From contig JAFDXR010000022.1 of the NCBI GenBank assembly GCA_018267825.1, positions 1 through 34,037 of the forward strand: a DNA stretch of 34,037 nt. The letters are read 5' to 3'. Below are positions 1-6,453 of this stretch, in pieces. A model generated the notes under the pieces. The model was given only the letters and a program-made list of their open reading frames with translations, ran no database searches and was not told where the DNA came from. Position 1 is the first letter of the stretch; every line of letters begins with the position of its first letter. The translations under genes were made by a program, and so were the position numbers. The DNA is from Bacteroidota bacterium. Lineage in GTDB: Bacteria > Bacteroidota > Bacteroidia > B-17B0 > Aurantibacillaceae.

Positions 1-1
1 G

Positions 2-1786
2 TTGCTGGAAACTTCCACAGGCGTAGAAGAAGTAATCGAAGTGGAAAGTACACCGCTTCCAATAACGCCAATAGAAAACATCCAAGAAGAGGAAGTGGTT
101 GTTTTCTCTCCGGTCAAGGAAGTGGTTAAAAGCAACCCTTTAAAAGAGGAATCTCAATGGGAAAACAACGCCCAGCAATTTCTCAATCCTGCTTTGGAAG
201 GCGAGGTGGATTATGATAAGCCAAAACTCGATGTACTTCACGAGCATAAAATAGTCCTCCGGCGACCCAACAACAATTACTATGTGTTGGGTTCGATGGT
301 AACCGACATCGGAAGTATGCGCATCACGCTGATGGTAGAGGAAGCTGCCACCGGAAGGAAAGAGCGTACGAAAATCGATTTGTATGAACGTGAGCAGATC
401 AGCTTATACGTTCAGCAGATCTCCGAGCTCTACAACCAATCACCCGAAGAACTGGAAAGCGATATGTTGCTGCTTACTGATTTGCTGGAGAAATTCAGGG
501 AAGAGCAACTGGAGGCTGTGAAAACTCCCTTTCAGGCGCAACGCAAAAGCCGTGTGATAACACCGGAAAAACAAAACGACTGCATTCAGTTTTTGAAAGG
601 CAAGAACTTTATGAAGGGAATTGACGACCTGATTCAGCAAGCCGGAGTTGTCGGAGAGGAAAGTACCCGAAGGCTTTTATTCGTGATTGCTTCAACCTAT
701 AAAATGTCGACACCGCTTCACGCTTTGGTTCAGGGAACGTCCGGTTCGGGAAAGAGCCACCTTATCAATACCATCGGGGATTGCTTCCCGCCGGAGGACG
801 TGATCAGTATGACACGGGTTACCAGCAAATCCTTTTATCACTATACAAAAGACGAGTTGGTGGATAAGCTGATCCTCATTCAGGATTACGATGGCCTTGA
901 TGAAGAAGCGCAGTTTGCATTTCGTGAATTGCAAAGCGCAGGAAATATCTCTTCATCAACCACCTATAAGGATCGGTACGGCAACCTGATGTCGGCTGTG
1001 AAAACAGTACGCAGCCATTTCGCTTCGATGCTGGCAACAACCAAGGCCGAGGTTTATTACGATAACATGAGCCGCTCAATGATTACAGGTGTTGATGAAA
1101 GCGAGGAGCAAACCAAGCGCATTATCACGCATCAAAATCGAAAGCTGGCTGGTATCATCGACACACGAGAGGAACGCAAGGCAAAAGAGTTCCTGCAAAA
1201 CTGTATGCGGTGTATAATGCCGCTGGAGGTGGTGAACCCTTACGCTGATAAAGTTTACCTGCCCTTTGAAGCGAAGATGCTGCGCCGCTTAAACAGCCAC
1301 TATCAGGCTTTCGTTAAGCAAATCACGATCCTACACCAATACCAGCGTAAAAAAGATGAACGTGGGCGTTTAATTGCGGAACCGGAGGACTTAAAACTGG
1401 CGTGTAAAATATTGTTTGATGCGATCATGCTAAAGGTTGACGACCTGGACTCGTCGCTGCGCCAGTTTTACGACCGCATGAAACAATACGTTCTGAAGCT
1501 CGCTGGCAAGGGCAAGGAAAAAGATTTCCAGTTCACCCAGCGGGACGTGCGTTTAGCCCTGAACATAAGCAAAACGCAATGTTTCCGGTATTTCGAGGAA
1601 TTGGAATTGTTGGAATACATCCAGCGTACCGGAGGCTACGCCAACAGGGGCTTCAAATACAAGATCGTGTTTTGGGATGAAATGGATAAGATCAGGGAAA
1701 AGGTGCAATCCGATCTTGAAAAACAGTTGGTTTCTGTTGGTTCAGAAGGCATGGAACACCAGAATCCGCACAAACAGGGCGATTGA
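2..1786 (+). CDS. Mobile-element replication protein, P-loop ATPase/primase-like (5' end outside window)
   Basis: The reading frame is open at the left edge of the window, so this is the C-terminal 594 residues of a longer protein. A Walker A motif (GTSGSGKS, residues 245-252 of the visible part) and a Walker B-like stretch (ILIQDYDGLD, 291-300) mark a P-loop NTPase core. The C-terminal 100 residues look like a winged-helix domain (FTQRDVRLALNISKTQCFRYFEELELL). The visible N-terminus is acidic and low in complexity, as in a linker. In Bacteroidota, proteins of this kind often carry a CHC2 zinc-finger/Toprim primase N-terminus and are encoded next to tandem tyrosine recombinases. From this I infer a primase-helicase that replicates a mobile element. 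The primase half cannot be seen here, and the family is assigned from memory of similar gene sets. The two recombinase genes follow on the same strand after 77 bases. Confidence 0.6.
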   Translation: MLETSTGVEEVIEVESTPLPITPIENIQEEEVVVFSPVKEVVKSNPLKEESQWENNAQQFLNPALEGEVDYDKPKLDVLHEHKIVLRRPNNNYYVLGSMVTDIGSMRITLMVEEAATGRKERTKIDLYEREQISLYVQQISELYNQSPEELESDMLLLTDLLEKFREEQLEAVKTPFQAQRKSRVITPEKQNDCIQFLKGKNFMKGIDDLIQQAGVVGEESTRRLLFVIASTYKMSTPLHALVQGTSGSGKSHLINTIGDCFPPEDVISMTRVTSKSFYHYTKDELVDKLILIQDYDGLDEEAQFAFRELQSAGNISSSTTYKDRYGNLMSAVKTVRSHFASMLATTKAEVYYDNMSRSMITGVDESEEQTKRIITHQNRKLAGIIDTREERKAKEFLQNCMRCIMPLEVVNPYADKVYLPFEAKMLRRLNSHYQAFVKQITILHQYQRKKDERGRLIAEPEDLKLACKILFDAIMLKVDDLDSSLRQFYDRMKQYVLKLAGKGKEKDFQFTQRDVRLALNISKTQCFRYFEELELLEYIQRTGGYANRGFKYKIVFWDEMDKIREKVQSDLEKQLVSVGSEGMEHQNPHKQGD

Positions 1787-1863
1787 GCCGTAGTGTTCCA
1801 TTAGTTCAGGAGTGCGCATTGTATAGCAGAAATAATTAGTAAAAAAGAAGTCGAAAAATAGAA

Positions 1864-2817
1864 ATGAAAAGCCTACCACTAAATAACCCCGAATTTGAAC
1901 GCCTTTACAACGAGTTTGCTGACTTCATTCGCCTGAAGGGTTATTCACGGGGCAAGAACACCAGCTACGCCAGCAACGTTCGGGAGTTCCTTTTCTTTAT
2001 TGAAAATCGAGGTATTACTGAGATAAAAACCGTTGTTGCTTTCGACGTGATCCAATATTACGAATACTTGCGTGAACGCCCAAACCAGCGTAGGGAAGGC
2101 GGTCTAAGTGAATCGATGATTAGAGGCCATTTATTTTCATTGCGTTTGTTTTTTGATTACCTGATGGACATGGGTGAGGTAACCGCTTCTCCGGCACACT
2201 TGCCAAAACTGAACATCGGTAAGCATGGCAACAGGCAAATTTTAACTGTTGCTGAAATCAAAGAAGTAGATAAGGCTTGCATTACCAAAATGGAAAAAGC
2301 CCTTATCGCCATTGCTTACGGTTGTGGTTTGCGAAGAACTGAAATTGAACTGCTGGATGTGAACGATGTAAACCTTAGCAGGGGCATCTTAACCGTTCGT
2401 GATGGTAAAGGTGGCAAGAGCCGCACGGTTCCTTTATCGGATACCGGAGTGCAAACTCTGAGAGAATACATTGTGGAAGAACGGCCTACTTTGTTTCCGC
2501 ACGAAGGCATGGAAATAACGCCAGCGTTCTTTATCAATAAATCAGGCGACCGGATGAAAGGACAATACTTAGGTGATCTTTTGAAAGGCATTCTTGAGCG
2601 AACTCAGAATCCTGCTATACTAAGTAAAAATATTACTCTGCATTGTTTGCGTCACAGCATTGCAACGCACTTGCAGGACAACGGTGCTGATGTAGAATTT
2701 GTGCAGGAGTTTTTAGGACACTCGCTGATGGATACCACCACCGTTTATTCACGCCGCAGAAAGCAGCGTTTAAACCTTTACAATAAAATTAACGCACCGA
2801 CTTATGGAAGCAAATAG
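1864..2817 (+). CDS. Tyrosine recombinase/integrase, canonical active site
   Basis: This 317-residue phage-integrase-family recombinase has an N-terminal SAM-like core-binding domain (about residues 8-105) and a C-terminal catalytic domain (about 125-305). All the expected catalytic residues are visible: Arg157 (GLRRTE), Lys182 (DGKGGKSRTVPL), His260 and Arg263 (HCLRHS), His286 (LGH) and nucleophile Tyr295 (TTTVY). It should cut and rejoin DNA through a 3'-phosphotyrosine link, probably to move or resolve the element encoded here. The ATG at 1864 starts the conserved domain at the usual distance. The 3' end overlaps the second recombinase gene by 14 bases, so the two are probably translationally coupled and act together. 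Its size is normal for XerC/XerD-like enzymes. It is not a housekeeping Xer in this context because it sits next to the replication protein and an inactive-looking partner. Confidence 0.9.
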   Translation: MKSLPLNNPEFERLYNEFADFIRLKGYSRGKNTSYASNVREFLFFIENRGITEIKTVVAFDVIQYYEYLRERPNQRREGGLSESMIRGHLFSLRLFFDYLMDMGEVTASPAHLPKLNIGKHGNRQILTVAEIKEVDKACITKMEKALIAIAYGCGLRRTEIELLDVNDVNLSRGILTVRDGKGGKSRTVPLSDTGVQTLREYIVEERPTLFPHEGMEITPAFFINKSGDRMKGQYLGDLLKGILERTQNPAILSKNITLHCLRHSIATHLQDNGADVEFVQEFLGHSLMDTTTVYSRRRKQRLNLYNKINAPTYGSK

Positions 2818-3676
2818 TTTTGAAGAATACATTTTGAAAAAGGGACACACTAAAGAAACGGTGAAAACTTACAGTTTTGAAGTAACACCGTTTATTGCAA
2901 TGTTCCCTGATATGCACACGTTCACTTTCAAACAAGTCCATCTTGCTCTCACCGAATACCTGAAGAACCACAAGAATTCAAATTATAAGAACAACATCTT
3001 AGCTGCAATAAAAAAATATTACGATTATTTAATTGAAACCGGCCAGCGCAACGATCATCCTTGCCGGACGATGCAATTCAAAGCAGTAAGAAACAACAAA
3101 GTAATACACAGCGATCTTTTTAGTGCCGCTGAACTGGAGTTGCTGATGGAAAGAGACGAGCGCTTTCCAATGCTTCGGTTAAGGAATCAGGTTATCGTTT
3201 CCTTGCTGATCTATCAGGCTCTTCAAATTCAGGAATTGGAAAACCTGAAAGTTCAGCACATCAATCTCGATGAAGGAAAAGTTTATGTTCAGGCAACGCC
3301 CACTGGAAAGAGAAGGCACTTAGACCTTCACCCAAGGCAGTACAAAATTTTTGATAGCTACATAAACGAGTCCAGGAGAGAGCTGCTCAAAATAGAAAGT
3401 GACAAGCTGATCATTGGCACACGGGGAACGCCAATCACTAAGGATCAGATTCATTATATCATCTCTACCTTTAAACCTTTGTTTCCCGACCGTAACCTTA
3501 CACCTGAAGCGATCCGGCAAAGCGTAATCGCCAACTGGATCAATGAACGCCGATTCCCTTTAGAGCAAGTTCAGCTTATGGCTGGCCACGCTTGGATATC
3601 TACCACCGAAAAATACCGCCAAACCTCGGCGGACGACAGGAGAGCGATTGTAAACCGCTTCCATCCTTTAGCTTAG
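2804..3676 (+). CDS. Second tyrosine recombinase, active site lacking key residues
   Basis: This 290-residue recombinase-family protein has an N-terminal SAM-like domain (about 1-85) and a catalytic-type domain (about 105-288). The nucleophile Tyr271 (STTEKY), His262 (AGH) and Arg238 are kept. The position of catalytic Arg I reads Gln141 (ALQIQEL, where the upstream partner has GLRRTE). The HxxR histidine is Glu235 and the next histidine is Gln239 (PEAIRQS). Lys169 (TPTGKRR) may be the catalytic lysine. Loss of Arg I usually abolishes strand cleavage, so this protein may be a structural or accessory partner of the recombinase encoded immediately upstream, whose gene it overlaps by 14 bases. 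The reading frame is intact, which argues against plain decay. A decayed paralogue of its C-terminus lies at 5568-5684. A strong terminator follows at 3731-3755. Confidence 0.85.
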   Translation: MEANSFEEYILKKGHTKETVKTYSFEVTPFIAMFPDMHTFTFKQVHLALTEYLKNHKNSNYKNNILAAIKKYYDYLIETGQRNDHPCRTMQFKAVRNNKVIHSDLFSAAELELLMERDERFPMLRLRNQVIVSLLIYQALQIQELENLKVQHINLDEGKVYVQATPTGKRRHLDLHPRQYKIFDSYINESRRELLKIESDKLIIGTRGTPITKDQIHYIISTFKPLFPDRNLTPEAIRQSVIANWINERRFPLEQVQLMAGHAWISTTEKYRQTSADDRRAIVNRFHPLA

Positions 3677-3839
3677 GCGACTTTAAGCCTGAAACCCCTT
3701 AGATAATCAATTAAAAACCAATGTTTTTTGGGAAGCTGTACGGCTTCCTTTTTTTATTATATTTATACCTGTAAACGTTCTTTAAAATAGTTTCCTGTAA
3801 CCTTTGAGGCCGGGAATTTGGAGTTTGTTTTTGTAACGC
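3677..3839. other. Junction between recombinase operon and Rhs tip
   Basis: This 163-base non-coding stretch holds the terminator described separately. After it comes AT-rich DNA with no recognisable promoter or repeat. The Rhs-like frame begins abruptly at 3840, with an in-frame TAA just upstream (3834-3836), so the breakpoint that removed the Rhs N-terminus should lie about here. I saw no clear inverted terminal repeat or target duplication. Confidence 0.4.
3731..3755 (+). terminator. Rho-independent terminator after the recombinase pair
   Basis: A 6-bp stem GGAAGC/GCTTCC (3731-3736 with 3743-3748) and a 6-base loop are followed directly by seven T. It lies 55 bases after the stop of the second recombinase and probably closes the primase-recombinase operon. 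Confidence 0.75.
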
Positions 3840-4715
3840 ATGGAGTCATATCCGTACGGGTTTAACGGACAAGAGAAAGACGATGAGATTGCAGCGGGTA
3901 TTTATACTGCTTTATATTGGGAATATGATAGTCGGTTAGGAAGGCGTTGGAATTTGGATGTGGTTAAAAAACCTTGGCAAAGCGATTATGTTTGTTTTAG
4001 TAACTCTCCAATATGGAAAGTAGACCCTAATGGAGACGATGATTATTTTAGCAGTGATGGAAAATTCCTATATTCTGATAATAATAAGGAGTCAAGAATA
4101 ATTTTTATAGTTAATGACAAAGGTGTTAAAACGCAGTTAAAGGAATATTTTTTTAATAAGGATAATGCTAAAACATTGGCAAATATAGGTGGTTATTATG
4201 CTCAGTTTGCAGGACTAGATTTAAATAAATTAGGTGGGAAAAGCTTATCCGTTTCTCTTAGAGAGTGGACATCTAATACCAGTGGTCAAATTCAACCAAA
4301 GAGTACTAGTTTGTATAATCATGGCAAAGTTTCAACTGGAGATGATATAATGAACCATGATGATAAGACAAATAGAATTTCTATTACTTTGGATGCTGGG
4401 AAAATATGTCCATTACTTAATGATGGAAACAATATGATAAGTGTTTTGAAGCATGAAAAAACTCATGGTGATTTCACTACAAATGACGGATTTGAGCATT
4501 TAAATGTTTACTTTCAGCAAGTGACGGACCCTAACTTTAAAAACACCACCAAAGATTTTAAACTCACCATTTTTTCAAACATCAGAGAAATAGTTGCCCT
4601 AGCCGAAACGTATGAGGATAAAAATTTGACGGAGGAACAAAATAAAGCAGTAAGGGCAGAAGGAGCTAAGTGGAGAAAAAAATTCGAAGGAGTAAATGGA
4701 GTGTATAAAAAATAA
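3840..4715 (+). CDS. Orphan Rhs C-terminal tip with HExxH putative toxin domain
   Basis: Residues 1-65 match the end of the Rhs-repeat-associated core of Bacteroidota Rhs proteins (YGFNGQEKDDEI, YWEYDSRLGRRWNLD, VCFSNSPIWKVDPNGD). The thousand or more residues of Rhs/YD repeats that normally come first are missing. After the DPNG boundary a variable domain of about 225 residues follows, where toxin domains sit in intact proteins. It holds an HExxH zinc-metallopeptidase motif, HEKTH at 205-209, with His220 as a possible extra ligand (GFEHLNVY). I infer a metallopeptidase-like effector tip, displaced or beheaded, and the substrate is unknown. No signal peptide is visible. A small lipoprotein gene starts 3 bases after the stop, as expected for an immunity gene. 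The DNA is visibly richer in A+T than the genes on the right side of the window, which suggests transfer. It may be a silent cassette used to replace the tip of a full-length Rhs gene elsewhere. Confidence 0.7.
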   Translation: MESYPYGFNGQEKDDEIAAGIYTALYWEYDSRLGRRWNLDVVKKPWQSDYVCFSNSPIWKVDPNGDDDYFSSDGKFLYSDNNKESRIIFIVNDKGVKTQLKEYFFNKDNAKTLANIGGYYAQFAGLDLNKLGGKSLSVSLREWTSNTSGQIQPKSTSLYNHGKVSTGDDIMNHDDKTNRISITLDAGKICPLLNDGNNMISVLKHEKTHGDFTTNDGFEHLNVYFQQVTDPNFKNTTKDFKLTIFSNIREIVALAETYEDKNLTEEQNKAVRAEGAKWRKKFEGVNGVYKK

Positions 4716-4718
4716 AGT

Positions 4719-5201
4719 ATGCGGTTGATTAATCTATTGTTATTCCTCTTTTTTCTCTCATGTAGCGAAGAAAGAAGGCCGAAGGTTTTTGTTGAATGGA
4801 TAGGGACTACTGTTCATTATACTGCCCCTAAGTTCTATATTGAAGGACTAGATGTTAATAGTAATGTATGGCTCACTCATCGAATAATGATTGTAAATAA
4901 GGAAAGTGACACGTTGTATTTTAAGTGTATTGAGCAATGCGGCAGTGTCATGAAAGCAATTGAAGTAGACAATAATGGCGAATTAGAGAGTTTGCTAGTT
5001 ACTACAGATAGTAGCTATTTGGAGCTTAAATCAAACAGTACTTTTCAAGTAAAATTTAACTCAACGTCAATAAAGCAAATTATTTACCCTCGCACAGATT
5101 CAATTATCTCAAATACCAATCTTTATTTCTTGCTAAATGGAAGTGACACTATAAAAGCAAAGAAAAGCGAGGATTTTTACGTTGATTCCGAACCAGGGTA
5201 A
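4719..5201 (+). CDS. Small putative lipoprotein, candidate immunity protein for the Rhs tip
   Basis: This 160-residue protein begins with a hydrophobic stretch ending in LFFLSCSEE. That resembles a lipoprotein signal peptide with Cys16 as the acylated residue, although Phe at -3 is not canonical. The rest is hydrophilic and beta-rich, with a repeated pattern (NSNVWLTHRIMIVNKESDTLYFKC) like an immunoglobulin-type fold. I recognise no family. The gene begins 3 bases after the HEKTH-domain toxin candidate on the same strand, with the same AT-rich composition, and two hairpins follow it. By position it is the immunity partner, and a lipid anchor would place it in the periplasm or at the outer membrane, where an incoming toxin could be met. 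This role is inferred from context only. Confidence 0.55.
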   Translation: MRLINLLLFLFFLSCSEERRPKVFVEWIGTTVHYTAPKFYIEGLDVNSNVWLTHRIMIVNKESDTLYFKCIEQCGSVMKAIEVDNNGELESLLVTTDSSYLELKSNSTFQVKFNSTSIKQIIYPRTDSIISNTNLYFLLNGSDTIKAKKSEDFYVDSEPG

Positions 5202-5248
5202 TGTACGGGAATGTTCCAGTAAATCACTTTTCATAAAATTGCACCTTT

Positions 5249-5273
5249 AAAAGGCCCTAAAATAGGGCCTTTT
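5249..5273. terminator. Hairpin, possible bidirectional terminator
   Basis: Perfect 10-bp arms AAAAGGCCCT (5249-5258) and AGGGCCTTTT (5264-5273) surround a 5-base loop. The stem is GC-rich at its top with an A/T tract on each side, so it could stop transcription from either direction. It lies 48 bases after the candidate immunity gene. Confidence 0.7.
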
Positions 5274-5288
5274 AAATAGAATAAAATT

Positions 5289-5316
5289 AAAACGAGTATC
5301 ATATGATACTCGTTTT
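5289..5316. terminator. 28-base perfect palindrome, second terminator-like hairpin
   Basis: The sequence from 5289 to 5316 is its own reverse complement. Its core is CGAGTATCATATGATACTCG (5293-5312), flanked by AAAA on the left and TTTT plus one more T on the right. As RNA it folds into a long stem with an A/U base, which fits a bidirectional terminator. Because it has no spacer it could also be a protein-binding palindrome. Confidence 0.55.
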
Positions 5317-5344
5317 TCGTTATAAAAAACACAACTACTGGGAT

Positions 5345-5366
5345 CCAGGGGGTATTCACCCCCTGG
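5345..5366. repeat. GC-rich stem-loop near a decayed IS fragment
   Basis: Arms CCAGGGGGT (5345-5353) and ACCCCCTGG (5358-5366) enclose the loop ATTC. There is no T tract, so it is not a terminator. It lies about 40 bases before the decayed InsA-like frame and may be part of a mobile-element end. No matching partner end was found. Confidence 0.4.
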
Positions 5367-5403
5367 TGTTTCACAACGGCACTTTTATAAAAAAGCAGAA
5401 ATT

Positions 5404-5535
5404 ATGATATGCATGCATTGTGAGAAAGGCACTTGCCTAAAAAAGGCCAAACCAAAACAGGGGTTCAAAAATACCGATACCCACTTTGTAAAAAACATCA
5501 ACGATCCAGCTATAGCAGGCCAGGCTTCAAGGGGT
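5404..5535 (+). pseudogene. Decayed IS1-type InsA zinc-ribbon fragment
   Basis: From ATG 5404 one frame reads MICMHCEKGTCLKK, with a CxxC pair. The sense then continues in another frame as KKGQTKTGVQKYRYPLCKKHQRSSYS (written in the frame of 5433). Joined, this resembles the N-terminal zinc ribbon of IS1-family InsA proteins (CxxC, then YRCxxC). It needs a frameshift near 5435-5440, and the first cysteine of the second CxxC reads Tyr (TAC, one change from TGC). After about 5535 the similarity stops and a recombinase fragment follows. It is therefore a broken remnant of a transposase gene. The family assignment is by eye and moderately sure. Confidence 0.55.
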
Positions 5536-5567
5536 GTGTACCTCGTCGGATCATAACATTAATCAAA

Positions 5568-5684
5568 TTGGAACAGGCTCAGATCATGGCCGGACAAAAG
5601 TGGATTTCGACGACTGTAAAGTACCGCCAAGCTAATATGGAAGAAGAGAGAGAAATGATGAACAAGTGATTCCCGTTAGGGTAA
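5568..5684 (+). pseudogene. Decayed C-terminal fragment of a tyrosine recombinase
   Basis: The translated frame LEQAQIMAGQKWISTTVKYRQ, followed by ANMEEEREMMNK, a TGA stop (5667-5669), FPLG and TAA (5682-5684), aligns along its whole length with the last 38 residues of the intact recombinase encoded at 2804-3676 (LEQVQLMAGHAWISTTEKYRQ ... VNRFHPLA). The catalytic His of AGH is Gln here. The TGA occupies the place of Arg-Phe/His near the end, and it may be a former Trp codon (TGG). Everything upstream of the LEQ motif is missing. This is the 3' relic of another element copy of the same type, now fused to the InsA-like fragment. Confidence 0.7.
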
Positions 5685-5719
5685 AAAAGTTAGATTTGTA
5701 AGTAATTAAAATGATAAGG

Positions 5720-5746
5720 TTTAAGGTGCCAAATTGGCTCCTTAAA
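5720..5746. repeat. Left copy of 27-base exact inverted repeat (ORF6N upstream region)
   Basis: The 27 bases are the exact reverse complement of 5973-5999 inside the ORF6N coding region. Each copy is itself a near-palindrome, TTTAAGG and CCTTAAA outside with GCCAA/TTGGC inside, off only at the centre and at one symmetric pair. The left copy ends 17 bases before the ORF6N start codon, where it could be an operator or form an mRNA duplex with the second copy. Confidence 0.85.
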
Positions 5747-5763
5747 AAGAAAGTAAAGTAACT

Positions 5764-6312
5764 ATGGCAAAACGAGAAACAGCTGTATCCGTTCCTGATG
5801 AACTCGTAATGAATAAAATATATTTTATTCGTGGCCATAAAGTAATGTTAGATAGTGATCTCGCAGAACTTTATTTAGTTGATAATAAACAACTGAAAAG
5901 GCAAGTAAGAAGGAATATGGATCGTTTCCCTGCTGATTTTATGTTTGAATTAACTAAAGCAGAGTATGATGCTTTAAGGAGCCAATTTGGCACCTTAAAA
6001 AGAGGCGAACATAGTAAGTATTTACCTTATGCTTTTACAGAACAAGGAGTAGCTATGCTTTCAAGCGTTCTAAATAGTAAACAGGCTATTCAGGTAAATA
6101 TCCGAATCATGAGGGTATTTACTCGGATAAGACAAATGCTTTTTGATAACACAGAACTGAGATTGGCGATAGAAGAAATAAGGAAAAAGACAGAGAATAA
6201 CACAAAGAATATCGAAGTGGTGTTTCAATACCTCGATGAACTGATCGAAAAGAAGGAAAAGCCGAAACCTCGAAAAGCAATCGGATACAAAATTTCAAAG
6301 AGCAAAAAATAA
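5764..6312 (+). CDS. ORF6N-domain protein
   Basis: This 182-residue protein has an ORF6N domain at about residues 16-105 (NKIYFIRGHKVMLDSDLAELY, then QVRRNMDRFPADFMFEL and SKYLPYAFTEQGVAMLSSVLNS). A C-terminal helical, probably coiled-coil segment (about 115-165) and a basic tail follow. ORF6N is a KilA-N-associated domain of phages and mobile elements, thought to bind DNA. The ATG at 5764 keeps a short N-terminal leader before the domain. The gene has its own stretch between a decayed recombinase relic and the sigma/anti-sigma pair, with AT-rich base use like other accessory DNA here. Its 5' region carries an exact inverted repeat and a 20-base palindrome, which may be binding sites for self-control. 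The biological role is unknown. Confidence 0.85.
   Translation: MAKRETAVSVPDELVMNKIYFIRGHKVMLDSDLAELYLVDNKQLKRQVRRNMDRFPADFMFELTKAEYDALRSQFGTLKRGEHSKYLPYAFTEQGVAMLSSVLNSKQAIQVNIRIMRVFTRIRQMLFDNTELRLAIEEIRKKTENNTKNIEVVFQYLDELIEKKEKPKPRKAIGYKISKSKK
5811..5830. repeat. 20-base perfect palindrome inside ORF6N gene
   Basis: GAATAAAATATATTTTATTC equals its own reverse complement. It encodes the conserved NKIYFI peptide at residues 17-22, so the palindrome may be a by-product of coding. Its position between the two inverted-repeat copies makes a regulatory role worth considering. Confidence 0.5.
5973..5999. repeat. Right copy of 27-base exact inverted repeat, inside ORF6N
   Basis: This exact reverse complement of 5720-5746 lies in codons for the peptide ALRSQFGTLK. 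Read in direct orientation the copies differ at three positions, all of them the asymmetric bases of the near-palindrome. Read as inverted copies they do not differ at all. Confidence 0.85.
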
Positions 6313-6453
6313 TGAAAATAGAAACGATCTGTTCTTTCAAAACAAGAAAACTCTTTTTCCATTTACACTCCGTAGGAGCGACATATTCTGGAGCGCCGTG
6401 TAAAACAACCCTGAATTGTGTAAATCTCCAACAGCTTCATTAAAACAAACACA
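6313..6453. other. Convergent spacer between ORF6N and anti-sigma gene
   Basis: This 141-base spacer separates two converging genes. A small hairpin (CTCC-GTA-GGAG, 6369-6379) begins a stretch CGTAGGAGCGACATATT (6371-6387) that looks like a short dispersed repeat. No terminator with a T tract was found. It marks the border between the accessory DNA and the chromosomal operons. Confidence 0.3.

Noticed and set aside
5202..5403. Possible CRISPR-like array from the run of hairpins
   Set aside because: The hairpins differ from one another and there are no repeated units with spacers.
5632..5838. Minus-strand frame encoding LRSQFGTL, like part of the ORF6N protein
   Set aside because: It arises because the inverted repeat copy reads as the same peptide on the opposite strand. 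There is no further similarity to a gene.
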